Assembly: GCA_004557655.1 (NCBI GenBank)
Contig: SFGJ01000005.1
Location: forward strand, 1 to 64,000
Source of the DNA: Clostridiales bacterium
GTDB taxonomy: Bacteria > Bacillota > Clostridia > Oscillospirales > Oscillospiraceae
DNA: 64,000 nt
Direction of reading: 5' to 3'
The first letter of the stretch is position 1. Each line of letters opens with the position of its first letter. The position numbers and the translations under genes were made by a program. Positions 24,439 to 32,864 of the stretch are shown piece by piece. Under the pieces are notes generated by a model, which ran no database searches, had not been told where the DNA came from, and saw only the letters and a list, made by a program, of their open reading frames with translations.

Positions 24439-25614
24439 ATGAAATACACCACCACAGTTGTCGATTATCTCCGCTGGCGGGGGGACATTCCCTTTTCCGC
24501 GGATCCGTTCAACGAGGTGGACAATCTGGTGCTGTGCATCGTGTCCTACCTGAATTTTCGCCGGTTCCCTGAGCTGCTCACCCGCAACCCAAAGGAGGCG
24601 GTGCTCCTGAGGGACATCAGCCAAAAGCTCACGGAGGAGGACGAGCAATTGGGTCTTTCCCGGCTTGCCTACATACCCGTGGTGCAACAGGCGGCGCAGA
24701 CGGAACGGTTTGCGGATGTGCGGATGTTTGCCTTTGAGGATCGCAGTGACGAGGAAGCGCAGATGCAGTTTGCCGCCGTATCATTCCTGCTGCCGGACAA
24801 GTCTGTGTTCATTGCCTTCCGTGGCACGGACACCACCCTTGTGGGTTGGAAAGAGGATTTCAACATGAGCTTTCTGGAGTCCGTCCCGGCACAGGTGCGC
24901 GCGGCGGAATATGCTGCGGAGATCCTGAAGCTCTGCCGCTTCCATAGGATCCGCATCGGCGGTCACTCCAAGGGCGGCAATCTGGCTGCCTGGGCGGGCT
25001 TACACCTGCCTCGCCGGGCCTATGACCGTTTGCTGGCTGTGTATAACAACGACGGCCCCGGCTTTAACCGCAGCATGACAGAACTGCCGGAGTACAAACT
25101 GCTCAGGGAGAAGCTGCACACCTTCATTCCCGAATCCTCCATCGTGGGCGTGCTGCTGGAGCACTGCGAGGAATACACCGTCATCGCCAGCACCGCCCGG
25201 TCCGTGATGCAGCATGAGGCCCTGTCCTGGTGCACCGAGCGCAATCACTTCATTCATCTGGAGGCGCGCTCACCCATGGGCCGCCGGTCCGACGATGTAC
25301 TGCGGGATTGGATCGGCTCTATGACACCTCGGGAGCGCAGGGACTTTACGGACGCATTCTTTGAGATCCTCAGCATGGGCGGCAAGGCCCGGACGTTGGA
25401 GGAGGTGCAGGAGATGGGTCTGAGCGGGGCGATAGCGCTGGTGAAAGAGTATGCCGGAGCCGACGAGAAGACCCGCCGCATTTTGCTGGAAATATTCAAG
25501 CGTCTGGCCGCGGACATTGGCGAGGAGGTGGCCTCTACCGCGCAGGATGGCCTGAAACAGGCTGCGGACTTTCTCCGCAATCTGGGCCATAAAAAGCAAG
25601 GGGATAAGGAGTAA
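24439..25614 (+). CDS. Mbeg1-like (DUF2974) alpha/beta hydrolase
   Basis: A 391-residue protein of the DUF2974/Mbeg1-like family of lipase-type hydrolases. FIAFRGTDTTLVGWKEDFNM supplies the oxyanion region, and IGGHSKGGNLAAWAG holds the nucleophile Ser in a GHSKG elbow. A later Asp and the His in NHFIHLEARS may complete the triad. The C-terminal 100 residues form amphipathic helices. No signal peptide, so intracellular. AAAGGAG precedes the ATG. Physiological substrate unknown. Confidence 0.82.
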   Translation: MKYTTTVVDYLRWRGDIPFSADPFNEVDNLVLCIVSYLNFRRFPELLTRNPKEAVLLRDISQKLTEEDEQLGLSRLAYIPVVQQAAQTERFADVRMFAFEDRSDEEAQMQFAAVSFLLPDKSVFIAFRGTDTTLVGWKEDFNMSFLESVPAQVRAAEYAAEILKLCRFHRIRIGGHSKGGNLAAWAGLHLPRRAYDRLLAVYNNDGPGFNRSMTELPEYKLLREKLHTFIPESSIVGVLLEHCEEYTVIASTARSVMQHEALSWCTERNHFIHLEARSPMGRRSDDVLRDWIGSMTPRERRDFTDAFFEILSMGGKARTLEEVQEMGLSGAIALVKEYAGADEKTRRILLEIFKRLAADIGEEVASTAQDGLKQAADFLRNLGHKKQGDKE

Positions 25615-25618
25615 AGCG

Positions 25619-25649
25619 AAAAAAGGACCGCCGAGGCGGTCCTTTTTAT
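25619..25649. terminator. Bidirectional terminator
   Basis: AAAAAGGACCGCC and GCGGTCCTTTTT pair around GAG, between convergent genes. Confidence 0.9.
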
Positions 25650-25651
25650 CT

Positions 25652-26545
25652 TTATCCGTGAAAATACTTCTTCGCGCAGAATTCCCTCCGGATCTCCACT
25701 GTGCCTTCGTCCTCCATCCAGGCGGCAAAGTTGGAGAAATTCCTTTCCACGATGCTGAACTTCAGTTGGTTGTGGGTGCGCACATTTTCCCGTTTGCAGA
25801 ATTCGTAGATCCATTCATCGTAGGTCATCCCGTCCGTTAGGCATTCCAGCATTTCCCGTGCCTTGTTCTCCATAAACAGAATATTCTCCCCAATGAGGGC
25901 GGTGATGTCCGTCAGCACTTCCTTATGCGCTACAATATACGCCGGACATCGCAGGTCATACAGGCTGCGCTTACTCTCCAGGTCTTTCGCGATAAACATG
26001 GAGGTGGGCAGCTTGGCCTCCTTAATTTCTGAATGGCTGATGATGCAGTCCCCCAGATAGGCTGCGCCATCCGGGGTGATGATGCCGATGTGTCCCGCGC
26101 TGTGGCCGGGGAGCTGCAATATGCCGAATTTTGCCCCGCAAAAGCTAAGCTCCGTGGCGTCAGCGGGTATAATGACATCAGCGGTAAAGCATTCCTCCAA
26201 AAAATACTCCCGGCTTCTGCCGTAGGTCAGAGCCACATAGTTGGCCCGGTAGGCGTCTGGATTCACAGAGATGCCCGCCTCGATGATCTGGGCGGCGGCA
26301 ATGGCTCCGTATCGTTTTTGCAGGTAACGGACATTGCCGGTGTGGTCGAAATGGGCATGGGAGCAGAGAATGCCTTTTAGCTGAAACCCGTTATCATCCA
26401 GCAGGTGGGTCAATCCGCTGCGATCCAGCTTGGCGTAGCCCGTGTCCAGCAGAATCACGTCCGTGTCATTGAGCTTATACAGGGGGAGCAGTGCCGTGGA
26501 TCCCTCGGCCACATAGGTGCTGCCCAAAACGCGCCGCAATTCCAC
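25652..26545 (-). CDS. Metallo-beta-lactamase fold hydrolase
   Basis: A 297-residue MBL-fold protein. The metal motif CSHAHFDHTGN (HxHxDH) is complete, with LPGHSAGHIG and LGDCIISHSE giving the next His and Asp ligands. The C-terminal 80 residues are a helical extension (MTYDEWIYEFCKRENV, IVERNFSNFAAWMEDEG) seen in some cytosolic MBL proteins of Clostridia. GTG 26545 is chosen because GGGAGGG is seven bases upstream; an upstream ATG in frame lacks one. Substrate unknown. Confidence 0.85.
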   Translation of the reverse strand: MELRRVLGSTYVAEGSTALLPLYKLNDTDVILLDTGYAKLDRSGLTHLLDDNGFQLKGILCSHAHFDHTGNVRYLQKRYGAIAAAQIIEAGISVNPDAYRANYVALTYGRSREYFLEECFTADVIIPADATELSFCGAKFGILQLPGHSAGHIGIITPDGAAYLGDCIISHSEIKEAKLPTSMFIAKDLESKRSLYDLRCPAYIVAHKEVLTDITALIGENILFMENKAREMLECLTDGMTYDEWIYEFCKRENVRTHNQLKFSIVERNFSNFAAWMEDEGTVEIRREFCAKKYFHG

Positions 26546-26575
26546 AAAGATCCCTCCCGATTCTGAGTTGATTTT

Positions 26576-26603
26576 ATTATACCGCATTTCCCGGTAAAAA
26601 CAA
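26576..26603 (-). promoter_or_regulatory. Promoter of the MBL hydrolase gene
   Basis: Minus strand TTGTTT (26603-26598), 16 bp, TATAAT (26581-26576). Confidence 0.6.
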
Positions 26604-26627
26604 GCGCATCCTTTCGGAAAAATCTCA

Positions 26628-26656
26628 TTTACAAAAGCCGGGAAATAAGGTAAAAT
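26628..26656 (+). promoter_or_regulatory. Promoter of the pyrH-frr-uppS-cdsA-dxr-rseP-ispG-polC operon
   Basis: TTTACA (26628-26633), 17 bp, TAAAAT (26651-26656), about 35 bp before pyrH. Confidence 0.65.
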
Positions 26657-26686
26657 ACAATTTAGAATAAAAACAGGAGGCTTCGT

Positions 26687-27406
26687 ATGGACGAACCGAA
26701 ATATAAACGGGTGCTGCTGAAGATCAGCGGTGAGGCCCTGGCGGGCGAGAAGCACCTTGGCCTGGACTTTCAGGTCATGGGTCAGGTGGCGGATGTCATC
26801 CGCCAGTGCGTGGAGATGGGCGTGCAGGTGGGCATCGTCATCGGCGGCGGCAACTTCTGGCGCGGCGTGAAGAACGGCGAGGGCTACATCGAGCGCACCC
26901 GGGCCGACCACATGGGCATGCTGGCCACGGCCATGAACTGCATGGCCATGGCGGATGTGCTGGAGCAGAAGGGCGTGGATGTGCGTGTCCAGACTGCTTT
27001 GGAAATCAAAGAGGTGGCGGAGCCTTACATCCGTGCCCGGGCTATCCGGCATCTGGAGAAGGGCCGTGTGGTCATCTTCGGTTGCGGCATCGGCAGCCCC
27101 TTCTTCTCGACGGATACGGCGGCAGTGTTGCGTGCGGCGGAGATCGGCGCCGATGTGATCCTCCTCGCCAAGAATATCGACGGCGTATACGACTGTGACC
27201 CTGCCAAGTTTGCCGAAGCCAAGAAGTTCGATTCCATCACCTATGACGATGTGCTGGCCCGCCACCTGTCCGTCATGGACAGCACGGCCACCAGCCTGTC
27301 TATGGATAACCACATCCCTGTGTTGGTCTTTGCTCTGAAGGATCCCAAGAATATCATCCGCGTCCTGCGCGGAGAAAAAATCGGTACGATCGTAAAGGAG
27401 GCTTAA
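26687..27406 (+). CDS. pyrH: UMP kinase
   Basis: Phosphorylates UMP to UDP; hexameric amino-acid-kinase fold. The 239-residue protein has [11 protein letters not shown] at the start, [37 protein letters not shown] and [14 protein letters not shown], all family hallmarks. The ribosome site AGGAGG is well placed. First gene of a long operon and four bases before frr, the standard bacterial arrangement. Confidence 0.97.
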   Translation: MDEPKYKRVLLKISGEALAGEKHLGLDFQVMGQVADVIRQCVEMGVQVGIVIGGGNFWRGVKNGEGYIERTRADHMGMLATAMNCMAMADVLEQKGVDVRVQTALEIKEVAEPYIRARAIRHLEKGRVVIFGCGIGSPFFSTDTAAVLRAAEIGADVILLAKNIDGVYDCDPAKFAEAKKFDSITYDDVLARHLSVMDSTATSLSMDNHIPVLVFALKDPKNIIRVLRGEKIGTIVKEA

Positions 27407-27410
27407 CCCC

Positions 27411-27968
27411 ATGCTGAAAGATGAATACAAGATTTACGAAGAGAAAATGAAAAAGAGCATCGAGTCCGTTAAAAACGACTTCGCCGCCGTGCGGGCGGGC
27501 CGGGCCAATGCCGCCGTGCTCAACCGTATTTCCGTGGACTATTACGGCACCCCTACACCCATCCAGCAGGTTGGCTCCGTGTCTTCTCCCGATCCCCGCT
27601 CTCTGGTCATCACTCCCTGGGACGGCTCATTGCTGCGTGCAATTGAAAAGGCGATTCTGGAGTCCGATCTGGGCATCAATCCCCAGAATGACGGCAAGTG
27701 CATCCGTCTTTCCTTCCCTCAGCTCACCGAGGAGCGCCGCAAAGAGCTGGTGAAGCAGATCCACAAGTATGCCGAGAACGGCAAGGTGGCCGTGCGGAAT
27801 ATCCGCCGGGACGCCATGGATAAGTTCAAGAAGATGCAGAAGGCCTCTGAGATTACCGAGGATGAGCTGAAGTTGGCAGAAAAGGATATGCAGAAGATCA
27901 CCGACGACAACTGCAAGGAACTGGATAAGCTTCTTGAAAACAAAGAAAAGGAACTGATGTCTGTCTGA
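27411..27968 (+). CDS. frr: Ribosome recycling factor
   Basis: Splits the post-termination ribosome together with EF-G. The 185-residue protein has the expected helical bundle: VRAGRANAAVLNRISVDYYG, PWDGSLLRAIEKAI, SDLGINPQNDGKCIRL and VRNIRRDAMDK. Length and order match the family. Its stop overlaps the uppS start by one base. Confidence 0.97.
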   Translation: MLKDEYKIYEEKMKKSIESVKNDFAAVRAGRANAAVLNRISVDYYGTPTPIQQVGSVSSPDPRSLVITPWDGSLLRAIEKAILESDLGINPQNDGKCIRLSFPQLTEERRKELVKQIHKYAENGKVAVRNIRRDAMDKFKKMQKASEITEDELKLAEKDMQKITDDNCKELDKLLENKEKELMSV

Positions 27969-28699
27969 TGGGACTGTTTGTAAAAAAAGTCTCTCACAAG
28001 GCGGGGCAGGTGGACAAAAACCGCCTTCCCCGCCACATCGCTATCATTATGGACGGCAACGGTCGTTGGGCGAAGAAGCGCGGCCTTCCTCGCACTGCCG
28101 GCCATAAGGTAGGAGCGGAGACCTTTCGCAAGATCGCGCTGTACTGCAAGGCCTTGGGCGTGGAGTACCTGACGGTGTACGCCTTTTCCACAGAAAACTG
28201 GAAGCGGCCGGCGGACGAAGTGGGCACCATTATGGGCCTGCTGAAGAAGTATATGCTGGAGGCCATCGACACCATGGAGCGGGATCAGATGAAGCTCCAC
28301 TTTTTCGGTGATCTGTCGGCGCTCAGTCCGGAGCTGCGGGACCTGGCCCATAAGGCCGACGAAGTGGCCCGGAGGGTCCACGGTTTTCAGGCCAATATCT
28401 GCTTGAACTACGGCGGTCGGGACGAGATCCTCCATGCCGCCCGGGCCTGCGTTGCCGCCGGGGAGGAGCTGACGGAGGAGAACTTTGAAAAGCACCTCTA
28501 TTCTGCCGGCATTCCCGACCCGGAGCTGATCATCCGGCCCAGCGGCGAGCTGCGGCTTTCCAATTTCCTGCTGTGGCAGTGCGCCTATTCGGAGTTTTAT
28601 TTCTGCGACACGCTGTGGCCGGACTTTACCGAGGTGGATCTGGACGCCGCCATTGTGGCCTACCAGAAGCGTGATCGCCGGTTCGGCGGTGTAAAATGA
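27968..28699 (+). CDS. uppS: Undecaprenyl diphosphate synthase
   Basis: Cis-prenyltransferase that makes the C55 carrier for cell-wall synthesis. In 243 residues: IIMDGNGRWAKKRGLPR with the catalytic Asp, the AFSTENWKRP loop, and FLLWQCAYSEFYF near the C-terminus. RPSGELRLSNF is the usual substrate-binding RxSGExRxSNF pattern. It sits with cdsA and the isoprenoid genes dxr and ispG, which provide its precursors. Confidence 0.96.
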   Translation: MGLFVKKVSHKAGQVDKNRLPRHIAIIMDGNGRWAKKRGLPRTAGHKVGAETFRKIALYCKALGVEYLTVYAFSTENWKRPADEVGTIMGLLKKYMLEAIDTMERDQMKLHFFGDLSALSPELRDLAHKADEVARRVHGFQANICLNYGGRDEILHAARACVAAGEELTEENFEKHLYSAGIPDPELIIRPSGELRLSNFLLWQCAYSEFYFCDTLWPDFTEVDLDAAIVAYQKRDRRFGGVK

Positions 28700-28732
28700 G
28701 CAAATCAAGAGAGAATAAAGAGGAACAAGGCT

Positions 28733-29569
28733 ATGAAACAGAGAATTCTGGTGGCAGTCGTTGGTGTGCCGCTGCTGCTTTTGGTGCTGTGCTGGGCACC
28801 CCATTGGGGCACTGCGGCGTTGCTGGCGGTGCTGAGCCTTATCGGCGCCCATGAGCTTCTGGCGGCGGTGAGCGGCCCGGAAAAGACAAAGCAGCTTTGG
28901 GTTTTGGCGGGATTTATGGCTGTTTGCACTGTTTTCGCCACCTATTCGGGCCGGGAGGAGTATCAGGGTACGGTTCTTGCGGCGGTGCCCTGGCTGCTGT
29001 GTGCCGCCGTTGCGCTGCTGTTTTTACTGGCCGTGCGGTGGTACGGCCGTGAAAACGCCGTGGCATTTCAGGATATCTGCACTGTACTGCTGGGTGGCAT
29101 AGCCATTCCGTTGGCACTATCCTGCCTGCTGCGCCTGCGGCTTTTGGAATTTGGCGGCGGACTGGTTCTCATGCCCCTGGTTGCCGCCTTTATGAGCGAT
29201 ACAATGGCCCTGTTTGCGGGCATGGCTTTCGGAAAGCACAAGTTGGCGTCCAAGGCCAGCCCCAAGAAGACGGTGGAAGGCGCTCTGGGCGGCCTCGTGG
29301 GCGGCGTATTGGGTATGGTGATTTTCCGCATTGTGTTCTTTTTCGTCACGGTGCACCCCCTGTCCATCGGCTGGTGCATGGTTATCGGCCTGGTGGGAGC
29401 CTTCATGGGTCAGTTGGGCGATCTGAGCTTTTCCATCATCAAACGCCAGTGCGGCATCAAGGACTATGGCCGTCTGCTGCCGGGACACGGCGGCGTATTG
29501 GATCGGTTTGACAGCGTCATTTTTGCTGCTCCGGTGGTGTGGATGATCGCCTGCAGCACGGGAATGTAA
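28733..29569 (+). CDS. cdsA: Phosphatidate cytidylyltransferase
   Basis: Membrane enzyme making CDP-diacylglycerol from phosphatidate and CTP. The 278 residues contain about seven membrane segments. The family signature is clear near the C-terminus: SIIKRQCGIKDYGRLLPGHG followed by GVLDRFDS. SPKKTVEGALGG gives another conserved part. It follows uppS by 33 bp. Confidence 0.95.
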   Translation: MKQRILVAVVGVPLLLLVLCWAPHWGTAALLAVLSLIGAHELLAAVSGPEKTKQLWVLAGFMAVCTVFATYSGREEYQGTVLAAVPWLLCAAVALLFLLAVRWYGRENAVAFQDICTVLLGGIAIPLALSCLLRLRLLEFGGGLVLMPLVAAFMSDTMALFAGMAFGKHKLASKASPKKTVEGALGGLVGGVLGMVIFRIVFFFVTVHPLSIGWCMVIGLVGAFMGQLGDLSFSIIKRQCGIKDYGRLLPGHGGVLDRFDSVIFAAPVVWMIACSTGM

Positions 29570-29574
29570 GAAGA

Positions 29575-30711
29575 ATGAGCAAGTGTATTTCTGTTTTGGG
29601 CAGCACCGGCTCCATTGGCCGGCAGACACTGCAGGTGGCGCGGGAGCTGGGCCTTACGGTGACAGCTCTGGCTGCCGGACGGCAAATTGATTTATTGGAG
29701 CAGCAGGCACGGCGTTTTCGCCCGTGCCTTGTTGCCGTGTTTGACGAGGCTGCGGCCCGGGAGCTTGGAAAACGTCTCTCCGACCTCCCCACGGAGGTCG
29801 TGGGCGGCATGGAGGGCCTTGTGGCGGCGGCGGAGCTGGAGGATGCGGACACCGTGGTCACGGCGGTTATGGGCAGCGTGGGCCTGGAGCCGACTCTTTC
29901 CGCCATCCGCAAAAAGAAACGCATCGCCCTGGCCAACAAGGAGACTCTTGTTTGCGCAGGAGAACTGGTGATGGCTGAGGCAAAGAAATACGGCGCGGAG
30001 ATCGTGCCGGTGGATTCGGAACATTCCGCCATATTCCAGAGTCTGCAGGGCTGCCGGGACCGGGGTGAGATCAGGCGCCTGCTGCTCACCTGTTCCGGGG
30101 GGCCTTTTTTCGGCAAGTCCTTTGCGGAATTGGAAAAAATGACGGCGGCGGACGCATTGAGGCATCCCAACTGGACCATGGGTGCCAAAATCACCGTCGA
30201 CTCCGCCACGCTGATGAATAAGGGTCTGGAGATCATCGAGGCCATGCGGCTGTATAGCTTGCCGCTAAAGCAGGTGGAGGCGGTGATCCATCGCCAGAGT
30301 ATCGTGCATTCTCTGGTGGAGTTCCGGGACGGCGCCATGCTGGCCCAACTGGGCACGCCGGACATGAAGCTGCCCATCCGTTACGCCCTGACCTATCCCT
30401 ATCGGGCCGAGACCCCGGATCAGACGCTTGACCTGCTCTCCTGCGGGCCGCTGACCTTCAGCGCCCCCGACGCGGAGGCCTTTCCTTGCCTGCGCATAGC
30501 CCGGCAGTGCGCTGAGACCGGTGGCACTGCCTGCGCCATCATGAATGGAGCCAATGAGGTGGCCGTAGCGCGATTCTTGCGGGGCGAGATCGGCTTTAAC
30601 GATATTCCCCGCCGGGTGGAAAAAGCACTTTTCCGGGTGCCGGTGAAATATCAGCCGAGCCTTGGGGATATACTGGAGGCAGATCGGATGGGCCGCGAGG
30701 CTGCCCGATAA
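29575..30711 (+). CDS. dxr: 1-deoxy-D-xylulose-5-phosphate reductoisomerase
   Basis: Second step of the MEP isoprenoid pathway. The 378-residue protein has an NADPH motif VLGSTGSIGRQTLQV, ANKETLVCAGE, the metal site VDSEHSAIFQ, SATLMNKGLEIIEA, and MNGANEVAVARFL near the end. ATG 29575 is five bases after the cdsA stop; the ribosome site is weak (GGAATGTAAGAAG), so coupling to cdsA translation is likely. The frame could start upstream at 29539 inside cdsA, which is rejected. Confidence 0.96.
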   Translation: MSKCISVLGSTGSIGRQTLQVARELGLTVTALAAGRQIDLLEQQARRFRPCLVAVFDEAAARELGKRLSDLPTEVVGGMEGLVAAAELEDADTVVTAVMGSVGLEPTLSAIRKKKRIALANKETLVCAGELVMAEAKKYGAEIVPVDSEHSAIFQSLQGCRDRGEIRRLLLTCSGGPFFGKSFAELEKMTAADALRHPNWTMGAKITVDSATLMNKGLEIIEAMRLYSLPLKQVEAVIHRQSIVHSLVEFRDGAMLAQLGTPDMKLPIRYALTYPYRAETPDQTLDLLSCGPLTFSAPDAEAFPCLRIARQCAETGGTACAIMNGANEVAVARFLRGEIGFNDIPRRVEKALFRVPVKYQPSLGDILEADRMGREAAR

Positions 30712-30746
30712 ATGACAGACGCCGGAGGCGTCGGAACGGAGAGGCT

Positions 30747-31811
30747 ATGTCGACATTTGTATATATACTTGTTGGCGCTTTGATATTTGGTGTGCTGATA
30801 TTTGTCCACGAATTGGGACATTTTCTGACTGCCAAGGCCTGCGGCGTGCGGGTGAATGAATTTGCCCTCGGCATGGGTCCTGCCATCCTCAAAAAGCAAA
30901 AGGGCGAGACGCTTTACTCTCTGCGCTGTCTGCCATTCGGCGGTTTTTGCGCCATGGAGGGGGAGGACGAGGCCTCTGATGATCCCGCGGCGCTGGAGAA
31001 CAAGGGCTTCTGGGCTAAGCTGCTGATTTTCGCCGCGGGCGCGCTGATGAATTTCCTGGCGGGAATTGTCATCATCCTCTGCCTCTACATGGGCGCGAAG
31101 GCGTTTATTACACCTGTCATTGCGGACTTCGCCGAGGGGTGTCCCCTGCAGGAGACCCTACAGGCGGGAGATGAAATCACCGCCATTGACGGGGAAAGAA
31201 TCTATGTTTTCAGCGATGTGAATATGCTTCTGGGGATGGGGCAGGACGACCGCCATGACTTGACGATCCTCCGCAACGGCGAGGAAATGGAGCTTTTCGG
31301 CGTGCTGATGCCGCAGCAGGAATACACCGATAAAAACGGCAGCGTCTACACCGGATACGGCCTGAATTTCGCGGTGAAACAGGCCACCTTCGGCGACCGG
31401 CTCCGGGTGAGTTTTGCCAACGCCGCGGATTTTGTGCGCATTGTGCGCCTGTCTATAAAGATGCTCCTGACAGGTCAGGCCGGCGTCAAGGATGTGAGCG
31501 GCCCTGTGGGCATCGTGACCATTATCACCGATGTGGGACAGAGCAGCGCCTCCACCTCTGCTGCCGCGCGGAATATTGCGTATCTGGCGGCCATGATCGC
31601 CGTGAATCTGGCGGTGATGAACCTGCTGCCTTTGCCGGCGCTGGATGGCGGAAAGATATTCTTTCTCCTCATCAACGCTCTGTGTATGTTGGTATTCCGG
31701 AAAAAGATCCCGCAGAAATTCGAGAACTATGTCCACATTGCCGGCTTTGTTCTGCTGATGCTGCTTATGCTGGCGGTGACATTCCACGATGTCTGGAAAC
31801 TATTCACATAA
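30747..31811 (+). CDS. rseP: RIP metalloprotease RseP / site-2 protease
   Basis: Intramembrane zinc protease cutting membrane-bound regulators and leftover signal peptides. The 354-residue protein has HELGHFLTAKACGVRV with the HExxH metal site in the first membrane segment, one PDZ domain in the middle (AGDEITAIDGERI), and NLLPLPALDGGKIFF with the third metal ligand Asp in a C-terminal segment. Four membrane segments are visible. The substrate in this organism is unknown. Confidence 0.95.
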   Translation: MSTFVYILVGALIFGVLIFVHELGHFLTAKACGVRVNEFALGMGPAILKKQKGETLYSLRCLPFGGFCAMEGEDEASDDPAALENKGFWAKLLIFAAGALMNFLAGIVIILCLYMGAKAFITPVIADFAEGCPLQETLQAGDEITAIDGERIYVFSDVNMLLGMGQDDRHDLTILRNGEEMELFGVLMPQQEYTDKNGSVYTGYGLNFAVKQATFGDRLRVSFANAADFVRIVRLSIKMLLTGQAGVKDVSGPVGIVTIITDVGQSSASTSAAARNIAYLAAMIAVNLAVMNLLPLPALDGGKIFFLLINALCMLVFRKKIPQKFENYVHIAGFVLLMLLMLAVTFHDVWKLFT

Positions 31812-31824
31812 TGGGGGAGAGAGT

Positions 31825-32862
31825 ATGAGCAAGCAGATCATGGTGGGAGCCGTTGCATTGGGCGGCGGCGCGGCTGTATCCATCCAGTCCATGTGCAACA
31901 CTCCTACCCAGGATGTGGAGGCCACCTCCGCGCAGATCCTGCGGCTGGAGCAGGCCGGATGTGAGATCATTCGTGTGGCTGTGCCGGATATGGACGCGGC
32001 CCGGGCCGTGGGCGAGATCAAACGTCGTATCCACATTCCGCTGGTGTGTGACATTCATTTCGACTATAAGCTGGCCCTTGCCTGCGTGGAGCAGGGAGCG
32101 GATAAAATACGCATCAACCCCGGCAACATCGGGTCAAAGGAGCGGGTGCGCGCGGTAGCGGATGCCTGTCGGGAGCGGGGCATACCCATCCGCATCGGCG
32201 TCAACGGAGGCTCACTGGAAAAGGAATTGCTGAGAAAATACGGCGGCGTCACGGCCCAGGCTCTGGTGGAGAGCGCCATGGGCCATGTGCGCTTGCTGAA
32301 CGAGTGCGATTTCGACGACATCTGCATCTCCGTGAAATGCTCCGCCGTACCGGTGAATATGCGGGCGTACCGGATGCTCCATGAGCAGACGGACTACCCC
32401 CTGCATCTGGGCGTCACTGAGGCAGGTACACCCACCATGGGCGTTTTAAAATCCGCCATAGGGATCGGCGGTCTTTTGTGCCTGGGCATCGGGGACACCG
32501 TGCGGGTGAGCCTGACGGCGGATCCTGTGGAGGAAGTGAAGGCGGCCCGGCAGATCCTTTCCGCCTCCGGCGTGCGGCGATTCGGGCCGAATCTCATCTC
32601 CTGCCCCACCTGCGGCCGCACGAAATATGACATGATCCCCATTGCCCGGGAGGTGGAGCGGCGGTTGGAGGGCTGTGACAAGAACATCACCGTGGCGGTG
32701 ATGGGCTGTGTGGTCAACGGCCCCGGCGAGGCCTCCGCCTCCGATGTGGGCATCGCCGGTGGAAAGGGCGAGGGGCTGGTGTTCCGCCGGGGCGAAATTC
32801 TCTATAAGGTCCCGGAGGACAAGCTGGTGGACGCATTGATGGAAGAAATCGAGAAACTTTGA
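31825..32862 (+). CDS. ispG: 4-hydroxy-3-methylbut-2-enyl-diphosphate synthase (flavodoxin/ferredoxin)
   Basis: Penultimate MEP-pathway enzyme; a [4Fe-4S] protein. The 345-residue protein is the compact bacterial form. SIQSMCNTPTQDVEAT at the N-terminus and KIRINPGNIGS in the barrel are typical. Cluster ligands come from ISCPTCGRTKYD (two Cys), VMGCVVNGPGEA (one Cys) and the nearby Glu. ATG 31825 has GGGGGAGAG upstream; an in-frame start at 31789 would overlap rseP. Confidence 0.96.
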   Translation: MSKQIMVGAVALGGGAAVSIQSMCNTPTQDVEATSAQILRLEQAGCEIIRVAVPDMDAARAVGEIKRRIHIPLVCDIHFDYKLALACVEQGADKIRINPGNIGSKERVRAVADACRERGIPIRIGVNGGSLEKELLRKYGGVTAQALVESAMGHVRLLNECDFDDICISVKCSAVPVNMRAYRMLHEQTDYPLHLGVTEAGTPTMGVLKSAIGIGGLLCLGIGDTVRVSLTADPVEEVKAARQILSASGVRRFGPNLISCPTCGRTKYDMIPIAREVERRLEGCDKNITVAVMGCVVNGPGEASASDVGIAGGKGEGLVFRRGEILYKVPEDKLVDALMEEIEKL

Positions 32863-32864
32863 GC